Shown: piece after piece, positions 33,998 to 43,127 of the stretch
How positions within the stretch are numbered: position 1 is the stretch's first letter
How the letters are laid out: every line of letters begins with the position of its first letter
NCBI GenBank assembly: GCA_003151275.1
Contig: PLXC01000083.1
Span: forward strand, 1 to 64,000
Length of the DNA: 64,000 bases
Reading direction: 5' to 3'
Source: Candidatus Melainabacteria bacterium
GTDB taxonomy: Bacteria; Cyanobacteriota; Vampirovibrionia; Obscuribacterales; Obscuribacteraceae
Notes under the pieces: generated by a model
Database searches by the model: none
Seen by the model: only the letters and a program-made list of their open reading frames with translations
Told to the model about the DNA's origin: nothing
Translations under genes and position numbers: made by a program

Positions 33998-36900
33998 GTG
34001 GCAAAATTAGACAACGATGAAGCTAGACGAGTTGCAAGCGCAACTGGCATACCAACCTTGGAAACTTTGGTCAAAGTCAGTGCAAGTGATCAAAACGCTT
34101 TGCTCAGGCTGCTTGCTTGTCTTGACAATCCGGCTTCTCGGACAGAAGCTTGTCAAACTTTGCATTTCTTGGCCGAGCACTTAACTGAGCGACCGGCAGC
34201 CAATCTATCGCTTAAATCTTTAGAAATCCCGGGCACTACCAAGCCTATTCGGCTTATCTTGTCTCCTGCAGTCTTCTCGCCGGAGCAATGGGGAAGAACA
34301 TTCGCGGAAGGATTAATGAAGAATCCTGAGATGTTCTATGGCAAGAGAGTTGTTGAGTTGGGCACTGGGTCTGGTTGGATAAGTTTGCTGCTCTTGCTTC
34401 GAACTGGCGTTGCGGAACTATTGGCACTCGATATAAATCCAGTAGCGATCACCTTGGCTCGTTTAAATTGTTGGTTAAATGGCACCACTAATGATGGTAC
34501 GCTCGTACTCAGTCAATACGGCGTTCCGATCATTAATGCGCTTCGCTTCGCCGAATCAGATTTGCTTGCCGAGGCCTTCAAATCAAACGAACGGTTTGAC
34601 CATGTTATTGGCTGCATACCTCAAGTTCTTCATCCTGACGAGGCGGGAGCGGAAGTGAAAACCAGGAGTTCCGAAGAAGACTTGTACGACTTGAGCAACT
34701 ATTGCTTTCAACAAGGCATTTTGGAAGATCGTTTCGGACTACCACTCATTGCCAGAGCCTTGGAAGAAGCACAACTATGTTTAAACCCAGGCGGTAAAGT
34801 CACCTTAGTCCTTGGTGGACGCCCTGGCCCTAGCGCGATTGAGTCGATGTTTAGTCGTCGCGGTTTCGATTCTAAATTGGTTTGGAGCAGAAGGATTCAA
34901 CAAGCTGATGATACTGATTTAGCATCGCTCGTTAGGTTGGAGCGAACGCACGCTATCCAATTTCACTTTTTTATGTCGCGTAATTCGCGACAAGCAGTTT
35001 CGGCCGACACTGCCGTTCAATTGCTTAAAAAGAATCAGGATGTTTACCATGACTTGCTTGTTTACCAGGCCGTTACTCGCTGGGAGACACCGACAACACT
35101 CTTTGTGCGCAATTTGCATGAGATGGAATTGGATTCTTTGCGCAATGAATTGGATTTTTCTAGAGTCACAGAAGAGCAAGTTAGTTTCTTGAGCCGCTTT
35201 TCCTCTGACATGCTTGCTTCTAAGGCAATTCCATATCCGCACGAGAGAGGCGATTTAGGACTGCGCACTAAGCTTGCTAAATTTTTGAATCTATATTGTC
35301 ATTACCCGACTTCCATTGATCAATTGTTCGTCGGACCAGAACGAAGTCAGCTTTTGGCGATGGTACTGAATATGGTGACAAGCCCAGGAGATCCAGTTCT
35401 AATATCCCAGTCCGTGTCGTCGATTTACTCTCCCGTGACAAATCAGATGCAACTTAGGCTGGTTACGGGAAATGATGATTTGTCTGAACTTCTTCAGCTT
35501 GTGGATATTATCCAACCCGCTGTGGTTCTAATTGCTCCAAGTCAATTATCCCATCCTTCGCCGCTTACTCTCCAGGCCTTACGTGATCATGCGATCGAGA
35601 ATCCAAGTCGTTGGTATTTGGTCGATGATTCTGCAAACTTCGATATTAGTTCCGATTTGAATTCGAACATGACCATACGCTTAGCCGCTCAAACTAAGTT
35701 GCCTGGCAATTTGATATTTATCTATGGATTGATTAAAAACACAGTATCTCCTGACTTGGAGCTAAGTTTTTTATTGAATGCCCCATCTAAATGGATTCAT
35801 GCTTTTGATGTGGGCGCTGAACTTACTTACTCACGGATTGCCTATCCAAGCCAGCTTTACTATGAGTGGTTATTTGACGACCTGTTGTCGTTTCCTTTTC
35901 CTCTGCAAACAACTCTAGACCTGGATGTGCAAGAAAATGAAACTGATTCTACTTTTTCACTTAATTTTCTTGCCGCTGCCACCGATCCGGTATTCAATGC
36001 AAAACCTATAAACCCAGAAGATGCTGGGATTATCAGGCTGGACTATGGAGAAATGGAGGCTCCTGTTCCAGATGCACTGGTAAAGGGATTGTTCAAGGGA
36101 TTTTTGGAGGGATCGACGGACCGCCTGGAACAATTGATGATCGATCGAGTTTGTTCCTACTTCAAGTCGACTCGGCAAGTGCAAGTTGATCCAAGCAAGA
36201 TAGTTCTATCGCAGGGTGTTTTTCCTCTATTTGGTGCCTTGCTCACTACCCTGCGCAAGCGATTGAAACGCGCACCAATTGTAGCTTTACCTGATGGCAG
36301 TTATGGACCCGTGTATGCGGCAATAAAATATCATGGCGGCGTAGAGCAACGAATTCCTACTGACCCGACTAAAGCATTCTTACTTTCTGCAGATCAATTG
36401 GATCGTTTAGAGCCCAAACCGGATTTGCTTTGGTTGACGCAACCGAACAACCCGAGTGGTTTGTTTTTTCACTCGGATCAGATTCAGTCCATAGTCAAAA
36501 CTTGCAGAGACAAGGACATTTTGCTCTTGTCCGATGAAATATTTTTCTTGATGAGTGACTTTCGGCTGGGGGCATCAACTCCGAAGTATTTGAGTTTCGC
36601 ATCCGCACTGAATGGAAATGCTAGCAAAAATATTTTCATTTCGGATGGTATTTCCAAAATATTTGCTGCTGGTGGAATGCGCTGTGGCTTTATGGTTTGC
36701 CCTGATGATGGCTGGGCCAAAGAATTAGGCGCTTCAGTCTGCTTGCCACCACGTTCGACGCTGCGTGCTTGGGACGCACTCTATTCAACATTTCTGGATT
36801 CAGCGCCACATCGATTCGTCGATCTTGCCAGTGAAAAACGCGACATCCAATTTTATATGGATACTATTCGAAGACAATTATCTTCCCAGCGGGACGAACT

Positions 36901-37144
36901 CATAGATTTGCTTAAGCAATACCAGTTGGATGATCAAATTGATTCACCCTATCGTGGTGGATTTTTCGTTCTTGCTAAACTCGCCGACCGATACGAACAA
37001 TTGGCCACAGACGCAGGGCTCTTAGTTAATCCAGAGCAGTGGGCCCGAACACCAGGCTGGGCGCGGATTTGTTTCGGGTTGACTCCTCAACGCTTCCAGG
37101 TAGCAAAAACTCGCTTGAGAGACTTTTTGAAGGATGCGAGCTAA
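33998..37144 (+). CDS. methyltransferase-aminotransferase fusion, plant methionine S-methyltransferase-like
   Basis: A 1048-residue protein, GTG start. Residues about 70-330 form a class I SAM methyltransferase: VVELGTGSGWISLLLLLRTG (motif I), ELLALDINPVAITLARLNCW (motif II), HVIGCIPQVLHPDE (catalytic NPPY position). A middle segment of about 330 residues resembles a second, degenerate aminotransferase fold (PVLISQSVSSIYSPV, LVDDSANF). Residues about 650-1048 are a PLP-dependent fold-type I aminotransferase: LWLTQPNNPSGLFFHSDQIQ, LLSDEIFFLMSD, FISDGISKIFAAGGMRCGF with the PLP lysine in S-K, then R-x-G. Order and total length match plant methionine S-methyltransferase (about 1090), which makes S-methylmethionine. 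Not proven here. A membrane protein follows 12 bp later. Confidence 0.8.
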   Translation: MAKLDNDEARRVASATGIPTLETLVKVSASDQNALLRLLACLDNPASRTEACQTLHFLAEHLTERPAANLSLKSLEIPGTTKPIRLILSPAVFSPEQWGRTFAEGLMKNPEMFYGKRVVELGTGSGWISLLLLLRTGVAELLALDINPVAITLARLNCWLNGTTNDGTLVLSQYGVPIINALRFAESDLLAEAFKSNERFDHVIGCIPQVLHPDEAGAEVKTRSSEEDLYDLSNYCFQQGILEDRFGLPLIARALEEAQLCLNPGGKVTLVLGGRPGPSAIESMFSRRGFDSKLVWSRRIQQADDTDLASLVRLERTHAIQFHFFMSRNSRQAVSADTAVQLLKKNQDVYHDLLVYQAVTRWETPTTLFVRNLHEMELDSLRNELDFSRVTEEQVSFLSRFSSDMLASKAIPYPHERGDLGLRTKLAKFLNLYCHYPTSIDQLFVGPERSQLLAMVLNMVTSPGDPVLISQSVSSIYSPVTNQMQLRLVTGNDDLSELLQLVDIIQPAVVLIAPSQLSHPSPLTLQALRDHAIENPSRWYLVDDSANFDISSDLNSNMTIRLAAQTKLPGNLIFIYGLIKNTVSPDLELSFLLNAPSKWIHAFDVGAELTYSRIAYPSQLYYEWLFDDLLSFPFPLQTTLDLDVQENETDSTFSLNFLAAATDPVFNAKPINPEDAGIIRLDYGEMEAPVPDALVKGLFKGFLEGSTDRLEQLMIDRVCSYFKSTRQVQVDPSKIVLSQGVFPLFGALLTTLRKRLKRAPIVALPDGSYGPVYAAIKYHGGVEQRIPTDPTKAFLLSADQLDRLEPKPDLLWLTQPNNPSGLFFHSDQIQSIVKTCRDKDILLLSDEIFFLMSDFRLGASTPKYLSFASALNGNASKNIFISDGISKIFAAGGMRCGFMVCPDDGWAKELGASVCLPPRSTLRAWDALYSTFLDSAPHRFVDLASEKRDIQFYMDTIRRQLSSQRDELIDLLKQYQLDDQIDSPYRGGFFVLAKLADRYEQLATDAGLLVNPEQWARTPGWARICFGLTPQRFQVAKTRLRDFLKDAS

Positions 37145-37156
37145 CCTAGCAACCCG

Positions 37157-38083
37157 ATGAAGACTGATACTGCGGAAATGTTTTCTCAAGATTTTGCCGA
37201 TTGCATTTTGTCGCCTGCGGATATAGTCAGTCGGGCATATCGCATAACCCGCAAAGACTGGAAAGTTTTGGCACTTGTTTCGGCTATTCCAGCGTTTGTT
37301 TACATCTTTTCTTACTCCATGGTGGGGTGGTTAGCCGTTCATTCAGGTATCGGCGTGTCAAACATTGTCGCGCTACTCGTAATCGACCTTTTTGTCGCGG
37401 TGGGGTCCGGTATTGCACTGCGGGTCATTCAATTTGCCTTGGTGTCCTTGCTCCTTGGGCAATACCCTAGTTTGCAAATTGCCCTCACAGAATCTGGAAA
37501 AAAGATATGGCTTATCTTTTGGATTTCTCTGCCTTCCGGGCTAGTGGATGTTGCAGTATTTATCCTGTGTGCGCTTTCGGTGTGGTTGATGGTTCCTGGT
37601 TTGGCAGGTGGTAAGAATACGATCGTCGCAGGTGTTGGAGCGATCATTTACTGTGGACTCGTACTTATCACTGTGCCATTTAACTGTTTGATGTTGTTGA
37701 ATTTGTTCTTCATTTGCATCCTTATCGCTGAACGATTGTCGGTGCGAAAATGTTTTATTCGATTTATAAATTTTTGCGCGAGTGCTGATGCTTTGGGTTA
37801 CATGGCTTGTTTCTTCTCGCTGTTCGCAATTGTGTCATTCTCCGTTGACATGTGTACGGCATTGTTGACGACGGTGAATCTCTCAGGAATGTTACCACCT
37901 GGTGTCACAAAAGAAATATCGAAGACTGTGGAGTTATTGCTTAACTGTGCTCTCTCAATGCCCTTTAATGCTTTCCTGACAGGGGCTGCTGCTGCTGGTT
38001 GTGCTGGGTTATACAGTCAATTGACTATGAAGTTGGAAGGAGCAGATCTAGTAACTAGTTTGGATCTGCTTAAACACTCTTGA
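37157..38083 (+). CDS. polytopic membrane protein of unknown function
   Basis: A 308-residue protein with about six long hydrophobic segments (VLALVSAIPAFVYIFSYSM, VALLVIDLFVAVGSGIAL, IFWISLPSGLVDVAVFIL, AGVGAIIYCGLVLIT and others), separated by short loops. The topology resembles DUF975- or glycerophosphodiesterase-membrane-type proteins, but no signature is decisive. It begins 12 bp after the MMT-like gene, so co-expression is likely; export or uptake of the fusion enzyme's product is a speculative role. Confidence 0.72.
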   Translation: MKTDTAEMFSQDFADCILSPADIVSRAYRITRKDWKVLALVSAIPAFVYIFSYSMVGWLAVHSGIGVSNIVALLVIDLFVAVGSGIALRVIQFALVSLLLGQYPSLQIALTESGKKIWLIFWISLPSGLVDVAVFILCALSVWLMVPGLAGGKNTIVAGVGAIIYCGLVLITVPFNCLMLLNLFFICILIAERLSVRKCFIRFINFCASADALGYMACFFSLFAIVSFSVDMCTALLTTVNLSGMLPPGVTKEISKTVELLLNCALSMPFNAFLTGAAAAGCAGLYSQLTMKLEGADLVTSLDLLKHS

Positions 38084-38098
38084 CCTGTCGGATCACTG

Positions 38099-38590
38099 CT
38101 ATCGGGGCAGCGCTTTAATCGGCTGCACCAGATTCGGTGCAAGCTCTCTTACACCGTTGTGCACATGCGCTGCCGATTGTTCGATTGCGTCTGCCGCTCT
38201 GTGACCTTCGTCCAGCACTTCTCGGATTCTCCGTTCGGTGTCTGTGCGCACTTCTTTAACCTGCTCCTCATAGGGCTTTCTAGCCTCAGCTATTTCTTCT
38301 GTTGTCGCAGTTCGATATTCGCGAAATTGAAAAGCGGGACCGCGCCCGTCCCCAATCATTTTGTTCTCTTCTTCCTTGATTGAGGTACAGTGGCGCTCCG
38401 ACTGATCGCTAATCTCCAGTGCTCGTTTTTCTGCCTGCTCAATGTTGAGACGAGTGCGTTCGAGTCGCTGTGCTTTTATCGTTTCTGTGCTTTTTTTCAA
38501 TTCGGCTCGAAATTGCGGCGATTGCGCTTTGACCGCAGAGCAGGACACTAGCGAGAAGACGGCAAGAAACATGTAAATGTGCGTGCGCAT
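38099..38590 (-). CDS. putative lipoprotein with coiled coil
   Basis: A 163-residue protein. The N-terminal signal ends in a possible lipobox (FSLVSC, Cys17). The remainder is almost entirely helical and charged (KSTETIKAQRLERTRLNIEQ, EEQVKEVRTDTERRIREVLD). No domain is recognised. Likely a periplasmic, lipid-anchored coiled-coil protein. It follows the TPR gene with a 21-bp gap, possibly in one transcript. Confidence 0.68.
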   Translation of the reverse strand: MRTHIYMFLAVFSLVSCSAVKAQSPQFRAELKKSTETIKAQRLERTRLNIEQAEKRALEISDQSERHCTSIKEEENKMIGDGRGPAFQFREYRTATTEEIAEARKPYEEQVKEVRTDTERRIREVLDEGHRAADAIEQSAAHVHNGVRELAPNLVQPIKALPR

Positions 38591-38611
38591 GGCTAAACCC
38601 TATGACTGCAG

Positions 38612-40081
38612 CTATTCCCCTGGCTTTTTCCTGAATATATCCACGAGCCGATCCAGCACTGGGCGCGGATCCTCGACAAACGGCTCAATCTCATGCAGTG
38701 AGTTCGTCCCGACTGTCGATTGAAACGAATTTAGATCTTCTGCACGCTCTTCAGGAATTTTACTTCTCACCTGCGCAATCAAATCGACTTTGTTCATATC
38801 GGGCTTAAAGCGAGAAAATGTGCTGAATTGTTCTTCTTTCGGAGTGCTGCTGCTGCTGCTGCTGCCGACGGGCTCCATCGCTTTGAACTGTCCACATTGA
38901 TTCCATTTGCCGGATGTGACACTGCGAATGTAGTTCTTCAAATTCACAGCTTCATTTTCCCGATGGGATACATAAAGCATGTTTGCGTAATTGTTCAGAA
39001 GGATGATTACATCAGCATGGTTCGCACCTTGGTTAGCAGTGCGAATAGCTATAGCTCGTTTGTATAAAGGCTCTGCTTCTTCGTGCTTATCGAGCGCGTG
39101 ATAAAGCATAGCGAGATTGTTTGAAATTACCCCAATGTCTTGATGTTTGGCCTCGAGCGTGGATTCATAGATCCGCAGGGTTCTCTCGCATACAGGCTGC
39201 GCCTCAGTCAGCTTGCCATTCTTCCACAGCACTTCTGCGAAAAGTTCCAGGGTACTTACAATGCGTGGGTCTGTCGCATCAAATTCATCCATTGCGACCA
39301 CTGCCTTTCGCAATAGTTGCTCGGCCTGCAGCGTGTTGTTTTGCTGAACGGCATCCATGCCTTTGGCCACGAGTTCGACCCATCTTTCCTGTTTTTCGGG
39401 GGTTACAGGTACCTGTCGAGAACTCAACCAATTCGACAATTGAGCGCTTTCAGCATTCAATTCGGCGTCTGAAATAGTTCGTGCTTCGTCTTGATTTTCT
39501 GTCGGCGCAGTTACAGCCGGTGCGGCTGTGGGATCAAAGAGAGCTTCGGGACTAGCAATTTGGATCGATTTAAAGTGTCCAGAGCGGTTCCAGACACCCG
39601 TTTTCACGCTGACAGTGCTGGCTTTCAAATCCTCTGCTTCAAGAGCGCGGCCTGATGCGACCAGGAGATTGGCGTAGTTTTTAACCAACTCCATAACTTC
39701 CGGGTGCTCTACTCCAAGCACTTTTCTGCGAATCCGCAGTGCCCTTCTATAGAGCTCTTCAGCCTCAGGAAAGCGCTCCAAGGTGTGATAGACCATGGCT
39801 AGATTATTGGCCAGCACGCCGATATCGGCGTGATCTGGACCAAGTTGATCTTCATGCAAGGCGAAAGTTTTTAAGAGGATCGGCAGGGCGTCCGAATACT
39901 GATTCGTTCGCCAATAGACGTGTGCCAGACCTTCAAGTGTAATAATTCTACGCGCGTCGTACTTGCCGAAGTCGTTGCAGAGCGTCAAAGCCATAAGCCA
40001 AAGTTGACTAGCTTCGTCTAATTTGCCTTGACGAACAGCTCTTTCAGCTGAAGACCGAATTTCGTCCCACTCGCTATCCAT
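38612..40081 (-). CDS. TPR protein with duplicated TPR block and W-x-x-S/C-G tail motif
   Basis: A 489-residue cytoplasmic protein. Two blocks of three kinesin-light-chain-type TPRs at about 10-130 and 250-380 (AHVYWRTNQYSDALPILLKT, NNLAMVYHTLERFPEAEELY; then AEVLWKNGKLTEAQPVCERT, NNLAMLYHALDKHEEAEPLY). Each block is followed by a tail: KTGVWNRSGHFKSIQI and TSGKWNQCGQFKAMEP. These tails match the ones in the TPR protein at 6022-7158. A Ser/Pro-rich linker and a final 75-residue region of unknown fold end the protein. Scaffold or regulator inferred. Confidence 0.88.
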   Translation of the reverse strand: MDSEWDEIRSSAERAVRQGKLDEASQLWLMALTLCNDFGKYDARRIITLEGLAHVYWRTNQYSDALPILLKTFALHEDQLGPDHADIGVLANNLAMVYHTLERFPEAEELYRRALRIRRKVLGVEHPEVMELVKNYANLLVASGRALEAEDLKASTVSVKTGVWNRSGHFKSIQIASPEALFDPTAAPAVTAPTENQDEARTISDAELNAESAQLSNWLSSRQVPVTPEKQERWVELVAKGMDAVQQNNTLQAEQLLRKAVVAMDEFDATDPRIVSTLELFAEVLWKNGKLTEAQPVCERTLRIYESTLEAKHQDIGVISNNLAMLYHALDKHEEAEPLYKRAIAIRTANQGANHADVIILLNNYANMLYVSHRENEAVNLKNYIRSVTSGKWNQCGQFKAMEPVGSSSSSSTPKEEQFSTFSRFKPDMNKVDLIAQVRSKIPEERAEDLNSFQSTVGTNSLHEIEPFVEDPRPVLDRLVDIFRKKPGE

Positions 40082-40207
40082 AGATCACGAGTCCTAAAGT
40101 GCCCGCTCTGATTACAATTGCCTGCTGTTATTAAATCTACCCTTTAATTCAAAAAAATAGTTTAAAGCTTATTTTTGGGGAATATAAATATCAGCAACTC
40201 AAACGTT

Positions 40208-40350
40208 GACCATCGCTGAGAACGAACGTACCCCAGCGGGCTTGTGCCCGAGACGCCCCTTCCTCAGCGGTCATTCTGGTCCAATCTCCCGAACTGCCTC
40301 TGCCCTTTTCAACGATTAGCCACACAGTCAGCTGTGTGGTTAACGTCGTT
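40208..40350 (+). ncRNA. putative structured RNA or leader upstream of the SulP gene
   Basis: In the 428-bp gap 40082-40509. CGCTGAG (40214-40220) pairs with CTCAGCG (40263-40269), enclosing a perfect CGGGC-TTGT-GCCCG hairpin (40237-40250). Downstream, CCACACAG-TCAG-CTGTGTGG (40320-40339) is a perfect 8-bp stem, extended by AACGA...TCGTT with small bulges to 40311-40350. A TATAAAT box near 40184 could start the transcript. It matches no riboswitch or known RNA that I can recall. Strand is assigned from the downstream gene; the stems would also fold on the other strand. Confidence 0.45.
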
Positions 40351-40509
40351 GTAAAGCTGAACGCCGATCCTCAAGCGGAAAGTCGACCTAAAGCGGGCTT
40401 AGTTTCCTTGCACAGAACTAATTAAGTTGCTGGATTGAAACTATGTTTGAGATCAAAGGATTTTGAAAGTCTAAGCCATTAAAATAGCATCGTTGACGCG
40501 AGATGCTCC

Positions 40510-42993
40510 ATGGTACAAGCCGTCCCTGCCAACCCCAAGAAAGAATTTTGGGGAATCGATTACCAATATCTGTTTTCTGAATGGAAACAGATGTTTGCCT
40601 CTGAATCCGCAGTAGTTAAAGATATTTGGGCCGGAGCAACAGTTGCACTCGTGGCCCTTCCACTTAACCTGGCTTTGGCAATTGCTGCTGGCGTCGAACC
40701 TAGTGTTGGCATCACGACCGGTATCATTGCCGGAGTAATCGGCGCCCTGTTTGGGGGACAAAGATTTGCAATAAGTGGTCCCGCCGCGGCGATGGCTGTA
40801 GTCCTCGTTGAAATTTCTCAGACTTACGGAATCGGCGGTATCTGGATGGTCTGCTTGGTCGCAGGCGTTTTGCAGCTCCTAGCAGGCATATTTAAGTTGG
40901 GACGTTTGATTTCTTTTATACCAATGCCGGTGACGGTCGGTTTCGCCACCGCCATTGGTTCACTGGTCTTTTTTAATGCCATTGACGATTTTCTTGGCTT
41001 GCCGTCGAAACGAATAGCCCACGTAGGTCAGATGCCGATATCGGCGCACAACTTGCTGCCACAGTTCTTGATTGACTTATCAGACATCTGGCACCGTTGC
41101 GTCGTTCACCAGGAGATGAACTTTCAGGCGATTGTGCTCGGCGTGGTCGCGTTGCTCATTGCTTTCTTCTTGCCTCGTTTAACCAGGGCTATTCCTGGAC
41201 AGTTGGTAGCGATAGTGGCGACCACGATGTTGTCCACACTCTTGCATTTAAACGTGCCTGTGATCAAGGATGTGGCAACGATATCCAATTTGTTGCCGGC
41301 ACCAGCTTTGCCTCAAATTTCATGGCAAGATTTTTTCATTCTGTTCCCCACTGCAGTTACCGTATTCATGCTTGGCTCCATTGAGTCGCTTCTTTCAGCT
41401 TCGGTGGCTGACGGTATGACTGGATCATCAAAGCATCATTCCAATCAGGAGTTAATCGGGCAAGGTATTGCAAATATAGTGGTGCCTTTTTTCGGTGGCA
41501 TTCCTGTCACCGGAGTAATCGCAAGAACTGCAGTTAATATTCGTGCTGGAGCTAGAACCAGACTGTCTGCCGTGTTTCACTCGCTTATTTTGATGACACT
41601 GATTTTCTTGTTTGCCAAGCAAGCCGAACAAATTCCGTTATCGGCCCTCGCTGCCATTTTGATGCTGACTGGAATTCGATTAATTGAGTGGGATGCTGTT
41701 CGGGAGATTTGGCGAGTATCTCGCGCTGAAGGATACGTCGTCATTGCCACCACTATTGCAGCCGTGGCCATAAATTTAACGGCCGGAGTTTTCGTCGGGT
41801 TAGTATTTGCTTGCGCCCTCTTCATCCGCCAGATGAGCGACGTAAACCTCACGCCCAGCGCGGCGGACAACGAGATGGTTGTTGATATTCCTACCTGCAA
41901 TTACGTTCGAACTTATGTTGTGGATGGTCCGCTCTTTTTTGGAGCCGCGGAACGCTTCATTGAGAACATCATAGTTCTCGATACTGTCAAAGTAATCATT
42001 TTGCATATGAAAGCGGCACGGGTAATGGATTTGACCGGTGTTGAAACCTTGCTCTCGATTCAACATCAATTGCGTCGACATGGCGGTAAGTTGGTACTAG
42101 CTGAACTACCTGCGCAACCACTCGCCCTTTTGGATAAAACAAGTGCGCTCGAAACAATTGGCAAAAGTAACGTCTTCAGTGACTATAAAATGGCTGTCTT
42201 GACGGTGAACAACGACTTGCTTAGTAGCAGCTGCAAATCTTGCGCACTCAAAGAAGGCAAAGGTCCTAAAGACTGCCGTCTTCGCAATGCGCTGTTGGAT
42301 GAGTCAAGCCCAATGTTGAGAATGCTTGAAGCCCTGAAGGCAACGCCAAGTCGCTCTGACGAAGCTGGTCTTGAGTGGCTGTTTCCTGTTGACTCACCTG
42401 GTGAGATCCCAAAGATTCTGCAGAACACGCCCATTGAGACATTATTACTCGGTCAGAACCTCGGTGAAATTCAAGTACCTATTTCAAATATGGCTGAAAT
42501 TGTCATCGGCATGTGCATCGACTTCAGGAAATCACTCTCCATTCCGCGAGATTGGGCCTTCATTCTGCGCCGCGAGGGCGCAAACATGGATGGCGCCGAA
42601 TTTGCTATAGCTTTGGCCCTCTCGAAAGGTGTCAGGCACATGGCATTGATCGCGCACAATTCGTGCGCAATGTCTAATACTGCTCATCATCGAGATGCAT
42701 TCGTGACTGTGCTTTGCGAGAAATACAATTGGAATCGTGAGCAAGCCTTGGACTTCTTTGACAATCACGCTCGGAGTCACGATATCGGCAATGAAATCGA
42801 CTTCGTGCTGCAAGAAGCGAATCGACTTTCTGCACTTTTCCCAGGTTTGATGGTCGTGCCGATTCTCTTCAGAGTAGAGGACGATAGGCTCTACCTGATC
42901 TATGACTGGTTGATTGCCAATGCTAAAGACGACTCAATTATGCGAAAGTTGACTCTGCGCGACACTGGTGGATTCCGCACTATTCGAAACTAA
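40510..42993 (+). CDS. SulP anion transporter fused to STAS and beta-carbonic anhydrase-like domains
   Basis: An 827-residue inner-membrane protein. The SulP transport domain spans about 35-440 (LNLALAIAAGVEPSVGITTG, FGGQRFAISGPAAAMAVVLV). The STAS domain is about 450-560 (VDGPLFFGAAERFIENI, MKAARVMDLTGVETLL). A short Cys-rich linker follows (CKSCALKEGKGPKDC), and then a beta-carbonic-anhydrase-like C-terminus. In the last, Cys669-x-Asp671-x-Arg673 and His716-x-x-Cys719 reproduce the C-x-D-x-R / H-x-x-C zinc and catalytic motifs. SulP-carbonic anhydrase fusions are known; bicarbonate uptake coupled to CO2 hydration is the inferred job, sulfate less likely. Confidence 0.9.
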   Translation: MVQAVPANPKKEFWGIDYQYLFSEWKQMFASESAVVKDIWAGATVALVALPLNLALAIAAGVEPSVGITTGIIAGVIGALFGGQRFAISGPAAAMAVVLVEISQTYGIGGIWMVCLVAGVLQLLAGIFKLGRLISFIPMPVTVGFATAIGSLVFFNAIDDFLGLPSKRIAHVGQMPISAHNLLPQFLIDLSDIWHRCVVHQEMNFQAIVLGVVALLIAFFLPRLTRAIPGQLVAIVATTMLSTLLHLNVPVIKDVATISNLLPAPALPQISWQDFFILFPTAVTVFMLGSIESLLSASVADGMTGSSKHHSNQELIGQGIANIVVPFFGGIPVTGVIARTAVNIRAGARTRLSAVFHSLILMTLIFLFAKQAEQIPLSALAAILMLTGIRLIEWDAVREIWRVSRAEGYVVIATTIAAVAINLTAGVFVGLVFACALFIRQMSDVNLTPSAADNEMVVDIPTCNYVRTYVVDGPLFFGAAERFIENIIVLDTVKVIILHMKAARVMDLTGVETLLSIQHQLRRHGGKLVLAELPAQPLALLDKTSALETIGKSNVFSDYKMAVLTVNNDLLSSSCKSCALKEGKGPKDCRLRNALLDESSPMLRMLEALKATPSRSDEAGLEWLFPVDSPGEIPKILQNTPIETLLLGQNLGEIQVPISNMAEIVIGMCIDFRKSLSIPRDWAFILRREGANMDGAEFAIALALSKGVRHMALIAHNSCAMSNTAHHRDAFVTVLCEKYNWNREQALDFFDNHARSHDIGNEIDFVLQEANRLSALFPGLMVVPILFRVEDDRLYLIYDWLIANAKDDSIMRKLTLRDTGGFRTIRN

Positions 42994-43127
42994 GGTCACC
43001 GCATTTAGTGCTATCACTGCATATGTAGTCGATTCCAGTCTGCAATAAGCTTCCATTTTTTCAAGGTCAAATGCTATTTAATGTGTTAGCATTCTCCCGC
43101 CTGATTGGCTTCTCGGACGCCTGCTTG

